Below are positions 46,456-56,536 of a DNA stretch of 64,000 bases, piece after piece. The stretch is from Acinetobacter sp. CFCC 10889 (lineage in GTDB: Bacteria > Pseudomonadota > Gammaproteobacteria > Pseudomonadales > Moraxellaceae): contig NZ_LQXQ01000012.1 of assembly GCF_003268395.1 (NCBI RefSeq), positions 1-64,000 on the forward strand, in the 5' to 3' direction. Position 1 is the first letter of the stretch, and each line of letters opens with the position of its first letter. Position numbers and translations under genes: made by a program. The notes beneath the pieces were generated by a model that was not told the origin of the DNA, made no database searches, and was given only the letters and a program-made list of their open reading frames with translations.

Positions 46456-48840
46456 ATGACTGACGTAGTTCAGCAGTTGGCAAGTGAGCTTGCCGTACGT
46501 CCAAACCAAGTAGAAGCTGCCATTCAACTGATTGATGAAGGTGCCAGTGTTCCATTTATCGCACGTTACCGTAAAGAAGTGACGCAAGGCTTAGACGACA
46601 CGCAGTTACGCCAGCTCGACACACGCTTAACGTATTTACGTGACTTATACGAACGCCGTGAAAAAGTACTCGAATCACTCAAAGAACAAGACAAACTTTC
46701 TGATGACTTACTTGCACGTGTGAACGCTGCGGAAACAAAAAATGCATTAGAAGAAATTTATGCACCATATCGCCCAAAACGTACCAGCAAGTCGTTTAAA
46801 GCGAAAGAAGCGGGCTTAGCGCCAATCGCTGAAAAGATTCTGAGTGAAAATGTTGATCCTACAGAAGCATTAGCAGGCTTTAGCCATGAAGACTATGCGG
46901 ATGTTGAAAGCCAACTTGATGCCATTCAGCACATCATCATTGATGATTGGGCGCAAAACATTGCTCTGACCACTGAATTGAAATCGACATTTGCCAAAAC
47001 TGCAACATTAAAAAGTTTAGTGGCAAGTGATGAGAAAAAAGAAGTGGGTAAAAAATTCCGTGATTACTTCGATTTCTCTGAAAATTTAAATAAAGTCCCA
47101 TCACATCGTTTATTGGCGATGTTACGTGGTCGTCAAGAAAATGTACTCGGTTTAAAAGTGGATGGGCAAGATGATGCACCATTGGCACGGATTGAAACTG
47201 AATACAATCTTGAAACGGTACAACCTCAGTCACGCCAAGATTTCTTAAAGCAAACTGCAAAATTATTCTGGCTTGGTAAAGTTCGTCCAAGTATTGAACA
47301 TTCATTATTAACAGAAAAACGCCTTGCTGCTGAATCAGAAGCAATGAACGTATTTGCTGAAAACCTACGTCATTTATTGCTTTCAGCACCTGCGGGCGCA
47401 CGTTGCACATTGGGCGTAGACCCTGGTATTCGTACTGGCGTGAAGTTGGCTGTGGTGAATGCATCGGGTGATGTACTTGCACATAGCGTGATTTACCCAT
47501 TTGCACCAAAAGAAGATAAAGAAGGTTCAATCACTGAACTTGCACGTCTTTGCCGTGAATTTAATGTCGACTTAATTGCGATTGGTAATGGCACTGCAAG
47601 CCGTGAAACAGAAGCGGTGATTGCAGACATGATGACTGCAAATCCTGACTTGAAATTGACCCGTGTGACTGTGTCTGAAGCAGGCGCATCGGTGTATTCA
47701 GCATCTGAATTGGCATCAAATGAATTGCCTGAATTAGATGTGTCAATTCGTGGCGCTGTTTCAATTGCTCGCCGTTTACAAGACCCATTGGCGGAACTTG
47801 TGAAAATTGATCCAAAATCAATTGGTGTGGGTCAGTATCAACATGATGTGAATCAAACAGGTTTGGCAAAAACCCTTGAAGCAGTCGTTGAAGACTGTGT
47901 GAACTCAGTGGGTGTGGATGTAAATACTGCATCTGCTGCGATTTTGGGTTATATCGCAGGTTTAAATAAATCAATTGCACAGCAAATTGTTGACTTCCGT
48001 AAAGAACATGGTCGTTTTGACAACCGTCAAGCATTGAAAAATGTGCCGCGTTTAGGTGAACGTACATTTGAACAAGCGGCAGGTTTCTTACGCATTCAAG
48101 AAGGTTCTGAACCACTTGATGCTTCAGCGGTACATCCTGAATCGTATGGTTTAGTGAATAAAATTGTGGAAGCGAAAGCGACTACAGTAAAAGACATTAT
48201 TGGTAATACTGAAATTATTCGCCAAGTGAAAGCTGAAGATTTTGCTGATGAAAAATTTGGTTTACCAACCATTCAAGATGTTTTGAGTGAACTTGAAAAA
48301 CCGGGTCGTGATCCACGTCCTGAGTTCCGTACTGCAAAATTCCGTGATGACATTACAGAGGTCGGTCAGCTTGCAGAAGGTATGCAACTTGAAGGTGTGA
48401 TTACCAATGTCACCAACTTTGGTGCATTCGTGGATGTTGGTGTACACCAAGATGGTTTAGTGCATATCTCTGAATTGGCAAATGAATTTGTGTCTGATCC
48501 GCATAAAGTGGTACGCCCAGGTCAAATCGTACAAGTTCGTGTATTGACTGTGGATGCTGAACGTAATCGTGTGAATTTGTCTATGCGTCCTGAAGGTTCT
48601 GAAGCACCTGCAAAAGCACCTCGTCAAAAGCGTGAGTTTAACAATGCCAATGGCGAACAACGTGGTGAGCGTAAACCGCATGCTAAACGACCTCAAGGTG
48701 ATCGTCCAAATCATGCACGTCATGATCATAAAGATAAACCACGTCAAGACAAGAAACCACAAGCAGCAAAACCACAAGAGAATAAAATCGGTGGTTTAGG
48801 TGCACTGTTATTACAAGCTGGGATTAAAGGTTCAAAATAA
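46456..48840 (+). CDS. tex: Tex family RNA-binding transcription accessory protein
   Basis: 794 residues from ATG 46456; a GTG 15 bp upstream is less likely. Domains in order: Tex N-terminal helices, YqgF/RNase H-like fold (GVDPGIRTGVKLAVV near 326), tandem helix-hairpin-helix (NTASAAILGYIAGL... FDNRQALKNVPRLG) and an S1 RNA-binding domain (GVITNVTNFGAFVDVGVHQDG). The C-terminal 70 residues are a Lys/Arg/Gln-rich tail. Tex affects transcription and toxin expression in several genera and is almost universal. Followed by a terminator. Confidence 0.95.
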   Translation: MTDVVQQLASELAVRPNQVEAAIQLIDEGASVPFIARYRKEVTQGLDDTQLRQLDTRLTYLRDLYERREKVLESLKEQDKLSDDLLARVNAAETKNALEEIYAPYRPKRTSKSFKAKEAGLAPIAEKILSENVDPTEALAGFSHEDYADVESQLDAIQHIIIDDWAQNIALTTELKSTFAKTATLKSLVASDEKKEVGKKFRDYFDFSENLNKVPSHRLLAMLRGRQENVLGLKVDGQDDAPLARIETEYNLETVQPQSRQDFLKQTAKLFWLGKVRPSIEHSLLTEKRLAAESEAMNVFAENLRHLLLSAPAGARCTLGVDPGIRTGVKLAVVNASGDVLAHSVIYPFAPKEDKEGSITELARLCREFNVDLIAIGNGTASRETEAVIADMMTANPDLKLTRVTVSEAGASVYSASELASNELPELDVSIRGAVSIARRLQDPLAELVKIDPKSIGVGQYQHDVNQTGLAKTLEAVVEDCVNSVGVDVNTASAAILGYIAGLNKSIAQQIVDFRKEHGRFDNRQALKNVPRLGERTFEQAAGFLRIQEGSEPLDASAVHPESYGLVNKIVEAKATTVKDIIGNTEIIRQVKAEDFADEKFGLPTIQDVLSELEKPGRDPRPEFRTAKFRDDITEVGQLAEGMQLEGVITNVTNFGAFVDVGVHQDGLVHISELANEFVSDPHKVVRPGQIVQVRVLTVDAERNRVNLSMRPEGSEAPAKAPRQKREFNNANGEQRGERKPHAKRPQGDRPNHARHDHKDKPRQDKKPQAAKPQENKIGGLGALLLQAGIKGSK

Positions 48841-48861
48841 TCTTTGATCTTGTAAATAAAA

Positions 48862-48884
48862 AAACCGCCGAGAGGCGTTTTTTT
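48862..48884. terminator. Terminator between tex and acr1
   Basis: Short GC stem CGCC-GAGA-GGCG flanked by A-rich and T7 tracts. Confidence 0.8.
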
Positions 48885-48902
48885 ATAGCCCGATAATTGA
48901 TC

Positions 48903-49790
48903 TTACCAATGCTCACCCGGGAACAAGCGTGCATACGCTTTTTGCACGAGATTTAATTTTTCCTGCTTGCCCACTGAAGCACTTGAACTTGGGAATAAAT
49001 TAAAGCCAATCGACATCAATTTATTATTAATATCAGGTGCAATCGAATATGTAATTGAGGCTAAACGACCAAGATTGGTTGCTACTTTTTTCGGACGTTT
49101 TACAATCGCATAAGCAACCAAATCTGCTGCTTGCTCAGGTGAAAGGGTGGGTACATATTTATAAATTTTGGTTGGTGCAATCATTGGCGTACGAACAAGT
49201 GGCATATAGACCGAAGTAATCGCAATCTTGTGGGAATGTACTTCCGCAGACAAACAACGGCTAAACGCATCCAATGCAGCTTTAGAGGCAACATAAGCAG
49301 AAAAGCGGGTTGCATTTGCCAATACACCAATCGAACTGATGTTAATGATTTGCCCATCTTTACGATGCATCATTTGCGGTAAAATATTTAACACCAAACG
49401 TACCGCACCGAAGTAATTTAATTGCATGGTACGTTCAAAGTCATGGAAACGATCCACGGATTCATGTACCGCACGGCGGATTGAACGCCCTGCATTATTG
49501 ATCAAAATATCAATGTGATCGACTGAAGCAATGATCTGTTTGGATGCGGCATCAATGGCTTCCATATCATTCAAGTCACATGGGAAAATATCTGCTTTTC
49601 CGCCTTTGGCTTGAATTTCAGCTTGCACTTCTTTTAAGGTTTCTTCGGTACGTGAAACCAATAAAACATGTGCGCCTGCATCGGCAAGTCGATGTGCAAC
49701 GGTTAAGCCAATACCACTCGATGCGCCTGTGATTAAAACGACTTTATCCTGTACTTTTTGTTGGAAAAGTTGTTCTAGTTTTTTGTTCAT
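48903..49790 (-). CDS. acr1: Fatty acyl-CoA reductase Acr1
   Basis: 295 residues, the exact length and sequence pattern of Acinetobacter Acr1, which reduces long-chain acyl-CoA to aldehyde in wax ester synthesis. SDR features: cofactor motif TGASSGIG (21-28), NNAG near 98, active Ser152/153 and Tyr166-x3-Lys170 in YVASK. The C-terminus KAYARLFPGEHW is as in Acr1. Monocistronic. Confidence 0.93.
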   Translation of the reverse strand: MNKKLEQLFQQKVQDKVVLITGASSGIGLTVAHRLADAGAHVLLVSRTEETLKEVQAEIQAKGGKADIFPCDLNDMEAIDAASKQIIASVDHIDILINNAGRSIRRAVHESVDRFHDFERTMQLNYFGAVRLVLNILPQMMHRKDGQIINISSIGVLANATRFSAYVASKAALDAFSRCLSAEVHSHKIAITSVYMPLVRTPMIAPTKIYKYVPTLSPEQAADLVAYAIVKRPKKVATNLGRLASITYSIAPDINNKLMSIGFNLFPSSSASVGKQEKLNLVQKAYARLFPGEHW

Positions 49791-50000
49791 ATTTATTTTC
49801 CCTGTAAATAAAATATGCCATGAGATATAAGGGATGAATCATTATGGAAATGAGCATCTACATGCGGGAAGTTTAACCTAAAATATGAAAAACACTATAA
49901 ATAAATATATGAATATAAAGTAATTTTTAGAGTAAATACTCTATTTTTGTATTTTTTGTAATGGAATGATCAACATACATGGATTGGTGCTAAAAAGCAA

Positions 50001-50024
50001 AAAAGACCTCCGAAAAGGTCTTTT
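50001..50024 (-). terminator. Terminator of the metY-type gene
   Basis: AAAAGACCT/AGGTCTTTT stem with 6-nt loop; A-rich flank gives a T-tract on the minus strand. Confidence 0.85.
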
Positions 50025-50037
50025 GTCTGTTTAAATA

Positions 50038-51315
50038 TTAAACTTTTGCGAGTGCTTGTTCCAAATCTGCAAGTAAATCATCAATATGTTCGATACCAAC
50101 AGATAAACGCACCATATCAATACTCACACCTGCTGCCTTTAACTCATCTTCATTGAGCTGACGATGGGTCGTGGTTGCAGGGTGGCAAGCGAGACTTTTT
50201 GCATCACCAATATTCACCAAACGTGTGAAAAGTTGTAAGGCATCAATAAAGCGTGTACCGCCTTCACGACCATCTTGCACACCAAAAGATAAGATTCCTG
50301 ATGGTTTGCCTTTGACATATTTTTGTGCCAAAGCATGTTGTGGATGATCTTTTAAGCCTGCGTAATTCACCCATTTTACTTTTGGATGGGCTTTTAAATA
50401 TTCAGCGACTTTTTGCGCATTTTCAGTATGACGCTCCATACGCAAATTCAAGGTTTCTAAACCTTGTAAGATTAAGAACACGCTGAGTGGACTGATTGCA
50501 GCACCTGTATTCCGCAAAGGCACAACACGTGCACGTGCGATGTACGCAGCTTCACCCAAAGCTTCTACATAATTCACACCGTGATAGCTCGGATCAGGTG
50601 TATTTAAGACTTTGAAACGTTCAGGATATTTACCCCAAGGGAATTTACCGCTATCGACAATCGCACCGCCGATTGAATTACCATGACCACCAATATATTT
50701 GGTCAATGAGTGCACCACGATGTCTGCACCATGCTCGAAAGGTTTAAGCAGAGCAGGGGTTGCAACAGTATTGTCTACGATTACAGGTACGCCATATTCG
50801 TGAGCAATTTTTGAAATCTCTTCAAGATCAATGATGTTGCCAAGTGGATTGCCGATTGATTCAACAAAGACTAATTTGGTTTTATCATCAATCAGATCAC
50901 GTAAGCTTTCAGGTTGCTGATAATCGAAGAAACGCACTTCAATACCTTGTTTCGGTAAAGTATGGGCAAATAAGTTGTAAGTACCGCCATACAGTGTAGA
51001 AACAGAAACGATATTGTCACCCGCTTCAGCAATGGTCTGAATCGAATAGGTGATTGCTGACATGCCTGATGCCAAAGCCAATGCACCAATGCCACCCTCA
51101 AGCGCTGCTAAACGTTGTTCTAATACAGCAGTCGTTGGGTTCATGATACGGGTATAGATATTGCCCTGAACTTTGAGGTCAAACAGGTCTGCACCGTGTT
51201 GGGTATCATCAAAAGCATAAGAAGTGGTTTGGTAAATTGGCACAGCCACAGCTTTGGTGGTGGCTTCAGGCGAATAACCTGCATGAATGGCGAGCGTTTC
51301 ATCCTTATACGTCAT
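50038..51315 (-). CDS. metY: O-acetylhomoserine sulfhydrylase (Cys/Met PLP enzyme)
   Basis: 425 residues. PLP-binding Lys206 in [13 protein letters not shown] and the phosphate-binding ASGMSAITY stretch near 82 define the Cys/Met metabolism PLP family. The 425 length, [20 protein letters not shown] block ([10 protein letters not shown]) and the [11 protein letters not shown] region fit O-acetylhomoserine/O-acetylserine sulfhydrylases rather than cystathionine gamma-synthase (about 385). Makes homocysteine from O-acetylhomoserine and sulfide. The divergent 340-bp upstream region shows no SAM riboswitch that I can recognise. Confidence 0.9.
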   Translation of the reverse strand: MTYKDETLAIHAGYSPEATTKAVAVPIYQTTSYAFDDTQHGADLFDLKVQGNIYTRIMNPTTAVLEQRLAALEGGIGALALASGMSAITYSIQTIAEAGDNIVSVSTLYGGTYNLFAHTLPKQGIEVRFFDYQQPESLRDLIDDKTKLVFVESIGNPLGNIIDLEEISKIAHEYGVPVIVDNTVATPALLKPFEHGADIVVHSLTKYIGGHGNSIGGAIVDSGKFPWGKYPERFKVLNTPDPSYHGVNYVEALGEAAYIARARVVPLRNTGAAISPLSVFLILQGLETLNLRMERHTENAQKVAEYLKAHPKVKWVNYAGLKDHPQHALAQKYVKGKPSGILSFGVQDGREGGTRFIDALQLFTRLVNIGDAKSLACHPATTTHRQLNEDELKAAGVSIDMVRLSVGIEHIDDLLADLEQALAKV

Positions 51316-51657
51316 AGTTACGTCATCTTCGTGAGTTAAATATAAAATCAGTTTAGCATTTATGAATATGAAATAAAGCGCAAAAATGATTAATATTTAT
51401 CTGAAAATTTCATATAGATGATTCTCTTTCGGTAAAGATTGCAAAGCATTCGTGCTGCTGTGCATTGATTTAAAATTAAACAGTAAAATTGTTGTAACAT
51501 TCTATGCAAGATGAATGACATGCCTTATGTTTTCGGGACTTTCATCGTATAATACAGCGATTATTTTTTTGCTCATTGAGCAGGGAGTTGGCAATGGCAC
51601 TGATTTTTCAGGTGAAATGCGAACTCCACCATTTGGTTTTCTATTGAGGAGTCCTAC

Positions 51658-53319
51658 GTGGCCCAATACATTTACACGATGAACCGTGTGTCAAAAATGG
51701 TTCCGCCGAAACGCGAAATCTTAAAAGACATCTCTTTATCATTCTTTCCGGGCGCAAAAATTGGTGTGCTTGGTTTAAACGGTGCAGGTAAATCCACCTT
51801 GCTTCGTATTATGGCGGGCGTAGATAAAGATTTCTCAGGTGAAGCACGTGCACAACCGGGTATTAAAATCGGTTATTTAGAACAAGAACCACCATTAGAT
51901 GAAACAAAAGACGTTCGTGGTAACGTTGAAGATGGTTTACGTGAACCACTTGATGCTTTGGCACGTCTTGACGAAGTATTTGCAGAATATGCAGCAGAAG
52001 ATGCTGACTTTGATGCACTTGCAAAAGAACAAGAGAAGTTGGAAGCGATTATCCATGCATGGGATGCACACAATATTGCAAACCAAATGGATCAAGCGGC
52101 TGCGGCATTGAACTTACCTGCTTGGGATGCAGATGTATCTAAGCTATCTGGTGGTGAGCGTCGTCGTGTCGCATTGTGCCGTTTATTGCTTTCTAAGCCT
52201 GACATGTTGCTTCTTGACGAACCAACGAACCATTTGGATGCATCATCTGTATCTTGGTTAGAGCGCTTCTTGAAAGACTTCCCTGGTACTATCGTTGCGA
52301 TTACGCATGACCGTTATTTCTTAGATAACGTGGCAGAGTGGATTCTTGAGCTTGACCGTGGCATGGGTATCCCATACCAAGGCAACTATTCTTCTTGGTT
52401 AGAGCAGAAAAATGCCCGCTTAGAACAAGAGAACAAGCAAGAAGAATCTTTTGCCAAAGCATTGAAAAAAGAACTTGAATGGGTTCGTTCAAATGCCAAA
52501 GGTCAGCAAAAGAAAAACAAAGCGCGTATGGAACGTTTTGAAGAGCTTAACTCGCGTGAATTCCAACAGCGTAACGAAACATCTGAAATCTACATTCCAC
52601 CTGGCCCACGTCTAGGGAACAAGGTTGTAGAAGTGGAAGGCATCAGTAAATCGTTTGGTGATCGTACGCTTTATAAAGATTTATCGTTTGTTGTACCACC
52701 TGCTGCGATTGTCGGTATTGTCGGTGAGAACGGTGCAGGTAAAACGACACTATTCCGTATGATGACGGGCGAACAACAACCTGATACAGGTACTGTAGTG
52801 CTTGGTGAGTCGGTTAAAGTGGCTTATGTCGGTCAGATTCGTGACACTTTAGATAACAATAAAACGGTTTGGGAAGAAGTTTCTGGCGGTTTGGATATCT
52901 TAAAGATTGGCGAATACGAAATTGCATCACGTGCCTATATCGGTCGCTTTAACTTTAAAGGTCAAGATCAGCAAAAGCGTGTAGGTCAATTGTCAGGGGG
53001 TGAGCGTAACCGTTTACAACTTGCGAAAATCCTGCAAATGGGCGCGAACGTAATCTTACTCGATGAGCCATCGAACGATTTGGATATCGAAACTTTACGT
53101 GCGCTTGAGGATGCAATTCTTGTATTCCCGGGTACTGTGATGGTGATCTCGCATGACCGTTGGTTCCTCGACCGTATTGCAACGCACATCTTGTCATTTG
53201 AAGGTGAAACACCTGAATTCTTCACGGGGAACTATGCTGAATTTGAAGCATACCGTCAAAAACGTGATGGTGATGACTTGGTTGCGAAGCGTCAAAAATA
53301 CCGCAAAATTGGTGGCTAA
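51658..53319 (+). CDS. ettA: Energy-dependent translational throttle protein EttA (ABC-F)
   Basis: 553 residues, starting at GTG 51658 with GAGGAG nine bases upstream. Two ABC cassettes, no membrane segments: Walker A GLNGAGKS (39-46) and GENGAGKT near 357; signatures KLSGGERRRVALCR and QLSGGERNRLQLAK; the interposed arm plus linker (residues about 240-300: EWVRSNAKGQQKKNKARMERFEEL). EttA sits in the ribosomal E site and gates elongation by energy state. The 5' leader has a possible GGAGTT...AACTCC hairpin (51584-51627). Confidence 0.97.
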   Translation: MAQYIYTMNRVSKMVPPKREILKDISLSFFPGAKIGVLGLNGAGKSTLLRIMAGVDKDFSGEARAQPGIKIGYLEQEPPLDETKDVRGNVEDGLREPLDALARLDEVFAEYAAEDADFDALAKEQEKLEAIIHAWDAHNIANQMDQAAAALNLPAWDADVSKLSGGERRRVALCRLLLSKPDMLLLDEPTNHLDASSVSWLERFLKDFPGTIVAITHDRYFLDNVAEWILELDRGMGIPYQGNYSSWLEQKNARLEQENKQEESFAKALKKELEWVRSNAKGQQKKNKARMERFEELNSREFQQRNETSEIYIPPGPRLGNKVVEVEGISKSFGDRTLYKDLSFVVPPAAIVGIVGENGAGKTTLFRMMTGEQQPDTGTVVLGESVKVAYVGQIRDTLDNNKTVWEEVSGGLDILKIGEYEIASRAYIGRFNFKGQDQQKRVGQLSGGERNRLQLAKILQMGANVILLDEPSNDLDIETLRALEDAILVFPGTVMVISHDRWFLDRIATHILSFEGETPEFFTGNYAEFEAYRQKRDGDDLVAKRQKYRKIGG

Positions 53320-53340
53320 TTCCCCATTCTGAATCTAAAA

Positions 53341-53364
53341 AAACAGCTTTCGAGCTGGTTTTTT
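53341..53364 (+). terminator. Intrinsic terminator after ettA
   Basis: CAGCT-TTCG-AGCTG hairpin (UUCG tetraloop) followed by GTTTTTT. Confidence 0.85.
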
Positions 53365-53529
53365 ATGGCTTGTAATAAAGAAATTTTTGACGAATTAGAT
53401 TTTTATATTCAAACATGGTGAGCGACTCATTGCACAAGTTAAAATAAAAGTGCCTGTGATTGATTATGTGTGATCATTTTTAGATGTTTGAACAATTATT
53501 AAAATAGATTAATTCAAAATATGATTTTA

Positions 53530-53928
53530 TCAAGAAGGCATATGCATCTTAGATAAAACAATTTGAGCTTCGCTATGTCCTTGGTTTGCAGCTAAATTAA
53601 GCCACATTTCTGCTTTTGCAATACTGGGATCTAAGCCCAATTGACCATTAAGATATAACATGCCTAGTTTGAACTGGGCAGTGCTATAGCCTTGTAATGC
53701 GGCATTTAGAAAATACCAAATAGCATTGCGTTGATGGCTGTCTTCTATTTCTAGTGTTTCTCGATAAGGCAGTGATGAAAAGCTCTTTAAGGATAAATGT
53801 TCAAAATGTTGAGCACGCTGATAGCTCAGCAGGGCTTCGGAAAAAAGATAACGATGCAGCACAAGACGTGTTGAGAAATAAGAGATAATAGATTTTTTTA
53901 TATGATGATGAAATTGATTAAAATCCAT
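53530..53928 (-). CDS. Sel1-repeat protein
   Basis: 132 residues from ATG 53928, with only a weak ribosome site. Two Sel1-like repeats, AALQGYSTAQFKLGMLYLNGQLGL and AANQGHSEAQIVLSKMHM. Paralogous to the next gene, with which it shares LYLNGQLGLD-x-S and A-x-WL. No signal peptide. Function unknown. Confidence 0.7.
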   Translation of the reverse strand: MDFNQFHHHIKKSIISYFSTRLVLHRYLFSEALLSYQRAQHFEHLSLKSFSSLPYRETLEIEDSHQRNAIWYFLNAALQGYSTAQFKLGMLYLNGQLGLDPSIAKAEMWLNLAANQGHSEAQIVLSKMHMPS

Positions 53929-54119
53929 TTTATTGTGCTCGCAAGACAATAAGTTATTAAATAAGAAAAGTAAAAACCCACCATTTTTACTTTTCCTGAA
54001 ATTTTTAATAAATTTATAAAAACTTATTAAAAGAGATATTTATCTATTCTAGAAATCTAAACTTAAACTTTTCTTGTATATTGACTAAAATGAGAAAAAT
54101 TTGTTTTAGATGTCTTTGG

Positions 54120-54461
54120 TTATGAAAATGCCAATTGATTATATGCTTTTTTCAGTTCTTCCTTTGCAAAGGGATGTCCTTGATGAGCTGCTTGTTCTAG
54201 CCATTTTTCCGCATGAATATAACTACGGTCTAAACCTAGTTGCCCATTCAGATAATTTAAGCCCATTTGGTACTGTGCTTCTTGATCACCACGCAAAGCA
54301 GCACGCAGATAACCCCACATGATGTTACGAGTATCATGACTTTCTATTGAACAGAAAGATGATGATAGATCGTTGAATAAAACTTCATCATTCATGTTGG
54401 GTTTAGCAACTGAATAAGATGGATTGCTTCCTAAAAAGCGTTTTAAAATATGTACTAACAT
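54120..54461 (-). CDS. Sel1-repeat protein, paralogue of the preceding gene
   Basis: 113 residues with an ideal AAGGAGG before ATG 54461. Repeats AALRGDQEAQYQMGLNYLNGQ and AAHQGHPFAKEELKKAYN. Same architecture as 53530-53928; tandem duplication. Confidence 0.75.
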   Translation of the reverse strand: MLVHILKRFLGSNPSYSVAKPNMNDEVLFNDLSSSFCSIESHDTRNIMWGYLRAALRGDQEAQYQMGLNYLNGQLGLDRSYIHAEKWLEQAAHQGHPFAKEELKKAYNQLAFS

Positions 54462-54946
54462 ATAAACCTCCTTGCTAATCCATTAACAAAGTTTTGTTGT
54501 GACTACTTTATAGCTTTAAGTAGATATTAATAATGTAGCGTTTTTTAAGGTTTTTCAAATAATAAATTGTAATTTGTCAATATACAAATGTATGAGTTTG
54601 TATATAAAAGAACAAATACTCTGTAAATTAGTTGAAAAGTAAATTATTTTGTAAGGGTATGTTGAAATAAAGGTTTCGATATTGAATAAATATAAAAGCG
54701 CTTACTGAGCTTTTTATACAGAAAATCCTTTTGGTTTATATATCTCTTTGTTTTACATTTATTTATATCTTAAATTTATCATATAGTAAAATTTGGGAAA
54801 ATCAATAGTTATGTACTTAGAGATTGTATTATAAAAAATGTGAATAAAAACATGAATTAAAGCGTTTAAATTTTAAACGATTAAATTACTGCATTTTTAA
54901 AACTGACAGATTACAATCAAAAAAAGCTTTGAAATGAGAAATCAAT
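54462..54946. other. AT-rich divergent region
   Basis: 485 bp with no gene detected. It separates the Sel1 pair from the CDF transporter and must hold both promoters. Confidence 0.5.
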
Positions 54947-55879
54947 ATGAGTGAGCATCATGGGCATGATCATAGTCATGCGGTTGTGACAGAGAAAAAT
55001 GCGAAAAAACTCACATTTGCGCTCATTTTAACAACCACATTTTTAGTGATTGAAGTAATAGCTGGTTTTATGACGCAAAGTTTGGCGTTGTTATCCGATG
55101 CAGCACACATGTTTACAGATGCTGCTGCGCTCGCTATTGCTTTGGTTGCGATTCGAGTAGGGAAATTACCTGCTGATAATAAGCGCACTTTTGGTTATCA
55201 GCGTTTTGAAATTTTAGCAGCGTTATTTAATGCTTCTATGTTGTTTATGGTGGCAGTTTACATTCTCTATGAGGCATTTCAACGTTTTAGCCAACCACCT
55301 GAAATTCAAAGTTTGGGAATGTTGATTGTTGCTGTGATTGGCTTAGTCATTAACCTTATTTCAATGAAAATTTTGATGTCGAGTGCTAAAGATAGTCTCA
55401 ATGTTAAAGGCGCTTATCTTGAGGTGTTGAGTGATGCACTGGGTTCAGTCGGGGTGATTATTGGTGCGGCTCTCATCTATTTTACAGGTTGGGTTTGGGT
55501 TGATACGATCATTGCAGTATTGATTGGATTTTGGGTATTGCCACGTGCTTGGACTTTGTTGAAGCAAAGTATCAATATTTTATTAGAAGGTGTGCCTGAA
55601 GAAATTGATATTGAAAAATTACGTCAAGACTTACGATCTCTTGATGGTGTTGAGAGTATTCATCAACTTAAAGTGTGGGCAATCACCTCTAAAAATGTAC
55701 ATTTAACAGTACATTTATTTGCGCCAACAGTTGATCGTAATGTTTTGTATCAACACGCTTTAGAAATGTTAAGTCATGAATATGGTATTACTGAAATGAC
55801 ATTACAAATCGAAGATGATGAATGTATGGCACATAACCATATACATCCAGAACAGGATACACACTCACATTCGCATTAG
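54947..55879 (+). CDS. czcD: Cation diffusion facilitator (CzcD/ZitB-type)
   Basis: 310 residues with six membrane helices. His-rich ends (MSEHHGHDHSH and HNHIHPEQDTHSHSH) are typical of zinc exporters. Metal-site residues: SDAAHMFTDA (residues 50-59; His54 and Asp58 region) and EVLSDALGS in helix 5. C-terminal cytoplasmic ferredoxin-like domain. Proton-driven Zn(II)/Co/Cd efflux from the cytoplasm. No metal-responsive regulator is adjacent. Confidence 0.93.
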   Translation: MSEHHGHDHSHAVVTEKNAKKLTFALILTTTFLVIEVIAGFMTQSLALLSDAAHMFTDAAALAIALVAIRVGKLPADNKRTFGYQRFEILAALFNASMLFMVAVYILYEAFQRFSQPPEIQSLGMLIVAVIGLVINLISMKILMSSAKDSLNVKGAYLEVLSDALGSVGVIIGAALIYFTGWVWVDTIIAVLIGFWVLPRAWTLLKQSINILLEGVPEEIDIEKLRQDLRSLDGVESIHQLKVWAITSKNVHLTVHLFAPTVDRNVLYQHALEMLSHEYGITEMTLQIEDDECMAHNHIHPEQDTHSHSH

Positions 55880-55917
55880 ATGAATATGAGTGTTGATTTA
55901 TTTGTTGCTTTTAACAA

Positions 55918-56262
55918 TTATTGAATATGCCACTCATGGTTGCACTCACGGCATTTCCAGCTTTTATTGGCATTCATAAAGGATTGCATTGAAATTTTAA
56001 AATCAGGAAGATCACGCCAAAATAGTACACCTGCTACTGCACAGATAAGGAAAACAACAACAGTTGCAATCTGCAAAGTTTGTCCTGCACCATCACCAAA
56101 AATCCACATCGCCACACTGATAATGACTAAAAGTAATAAAACAAAGATAGCAGGAATGAGAATAGCCAAGCTTTTTGGAATTACAGGACGAACAGCTGCG
56201 GTATTCCCATTGGCAACAGGAAGAATTTTAGAGCTTTGGCATTTTGGGCAACGGTATTGCAT
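55918..56262 (-). CDS. Membrane protein with two zinc ribbons
   Basis: 114 residues from ATG 56262 (GGAG upstream). An N-terminal CPKC, two membrane helices (about 31-55 and 63-85) and a C-terminal CRECNHEW. The cysteine pairs could join into one rubredoxin-type zinc site on the cytoplasmic side. No family name recognised with confidence. Confidence 0.7.
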   Translation of the reverse strand: MQYRCPKCQSSKILPVANGNTAAVRPVIPKSLAILIPAIFVLLLLVIISVAMWIFGDGAGQTLQIATVVVFLICAVAGVLFWRDLPDFKISMQSFMNANKSWKCRECNHEWHIQ

Positions 56263-56369
56263 TACGACTCCACATGGTGTTTTCTGATTTGATTTTAGCG
56301 GATTGTGAGTAAAATAAAAAATTTTTGGCAATAAAAAAGCACTGAATGTGTCAGTGGCTTTCTTGAATT

Positions 56370-56445
56370 TGGCGTTCCTACGGGGATTCGAACCCCGGTT
56401 ACCGCCGTGAAAGGGCGATGTCCTAGGCCTCTAGACGATAGGAAC
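56370..56445 (-). tRNA. tRNA-Glu(TTC)
   Basis: 76 nt with encoded CCA. Acceptor GTTCCTA/TAGGAAC, anticodon loop CTTTCAC (TTC), T loop TTCGAAT. Lies 92 bp downstream of gltX on the same strand. Confidence 0.96.
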
Positions 56446-56536
56446 TTGTGAGGCAACAGGATTAAGTTTTTCAACCATCTCGCTGTATGGGCGCTATATT
56501 AGGGATATAACGTCCTTGCGTCAACTAAAAAATTCA

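Noticed and set aside
46937..48115. Long minus-strand frames within tex
   Set aside because: Antisense shadows of a strongly conserved gene.
51316..51657. Possible SAM or homocysteine riboswitch between metY and ettA
   Set aside because: No matching conserved elements found; only a weak hairpin in the ettA leader.
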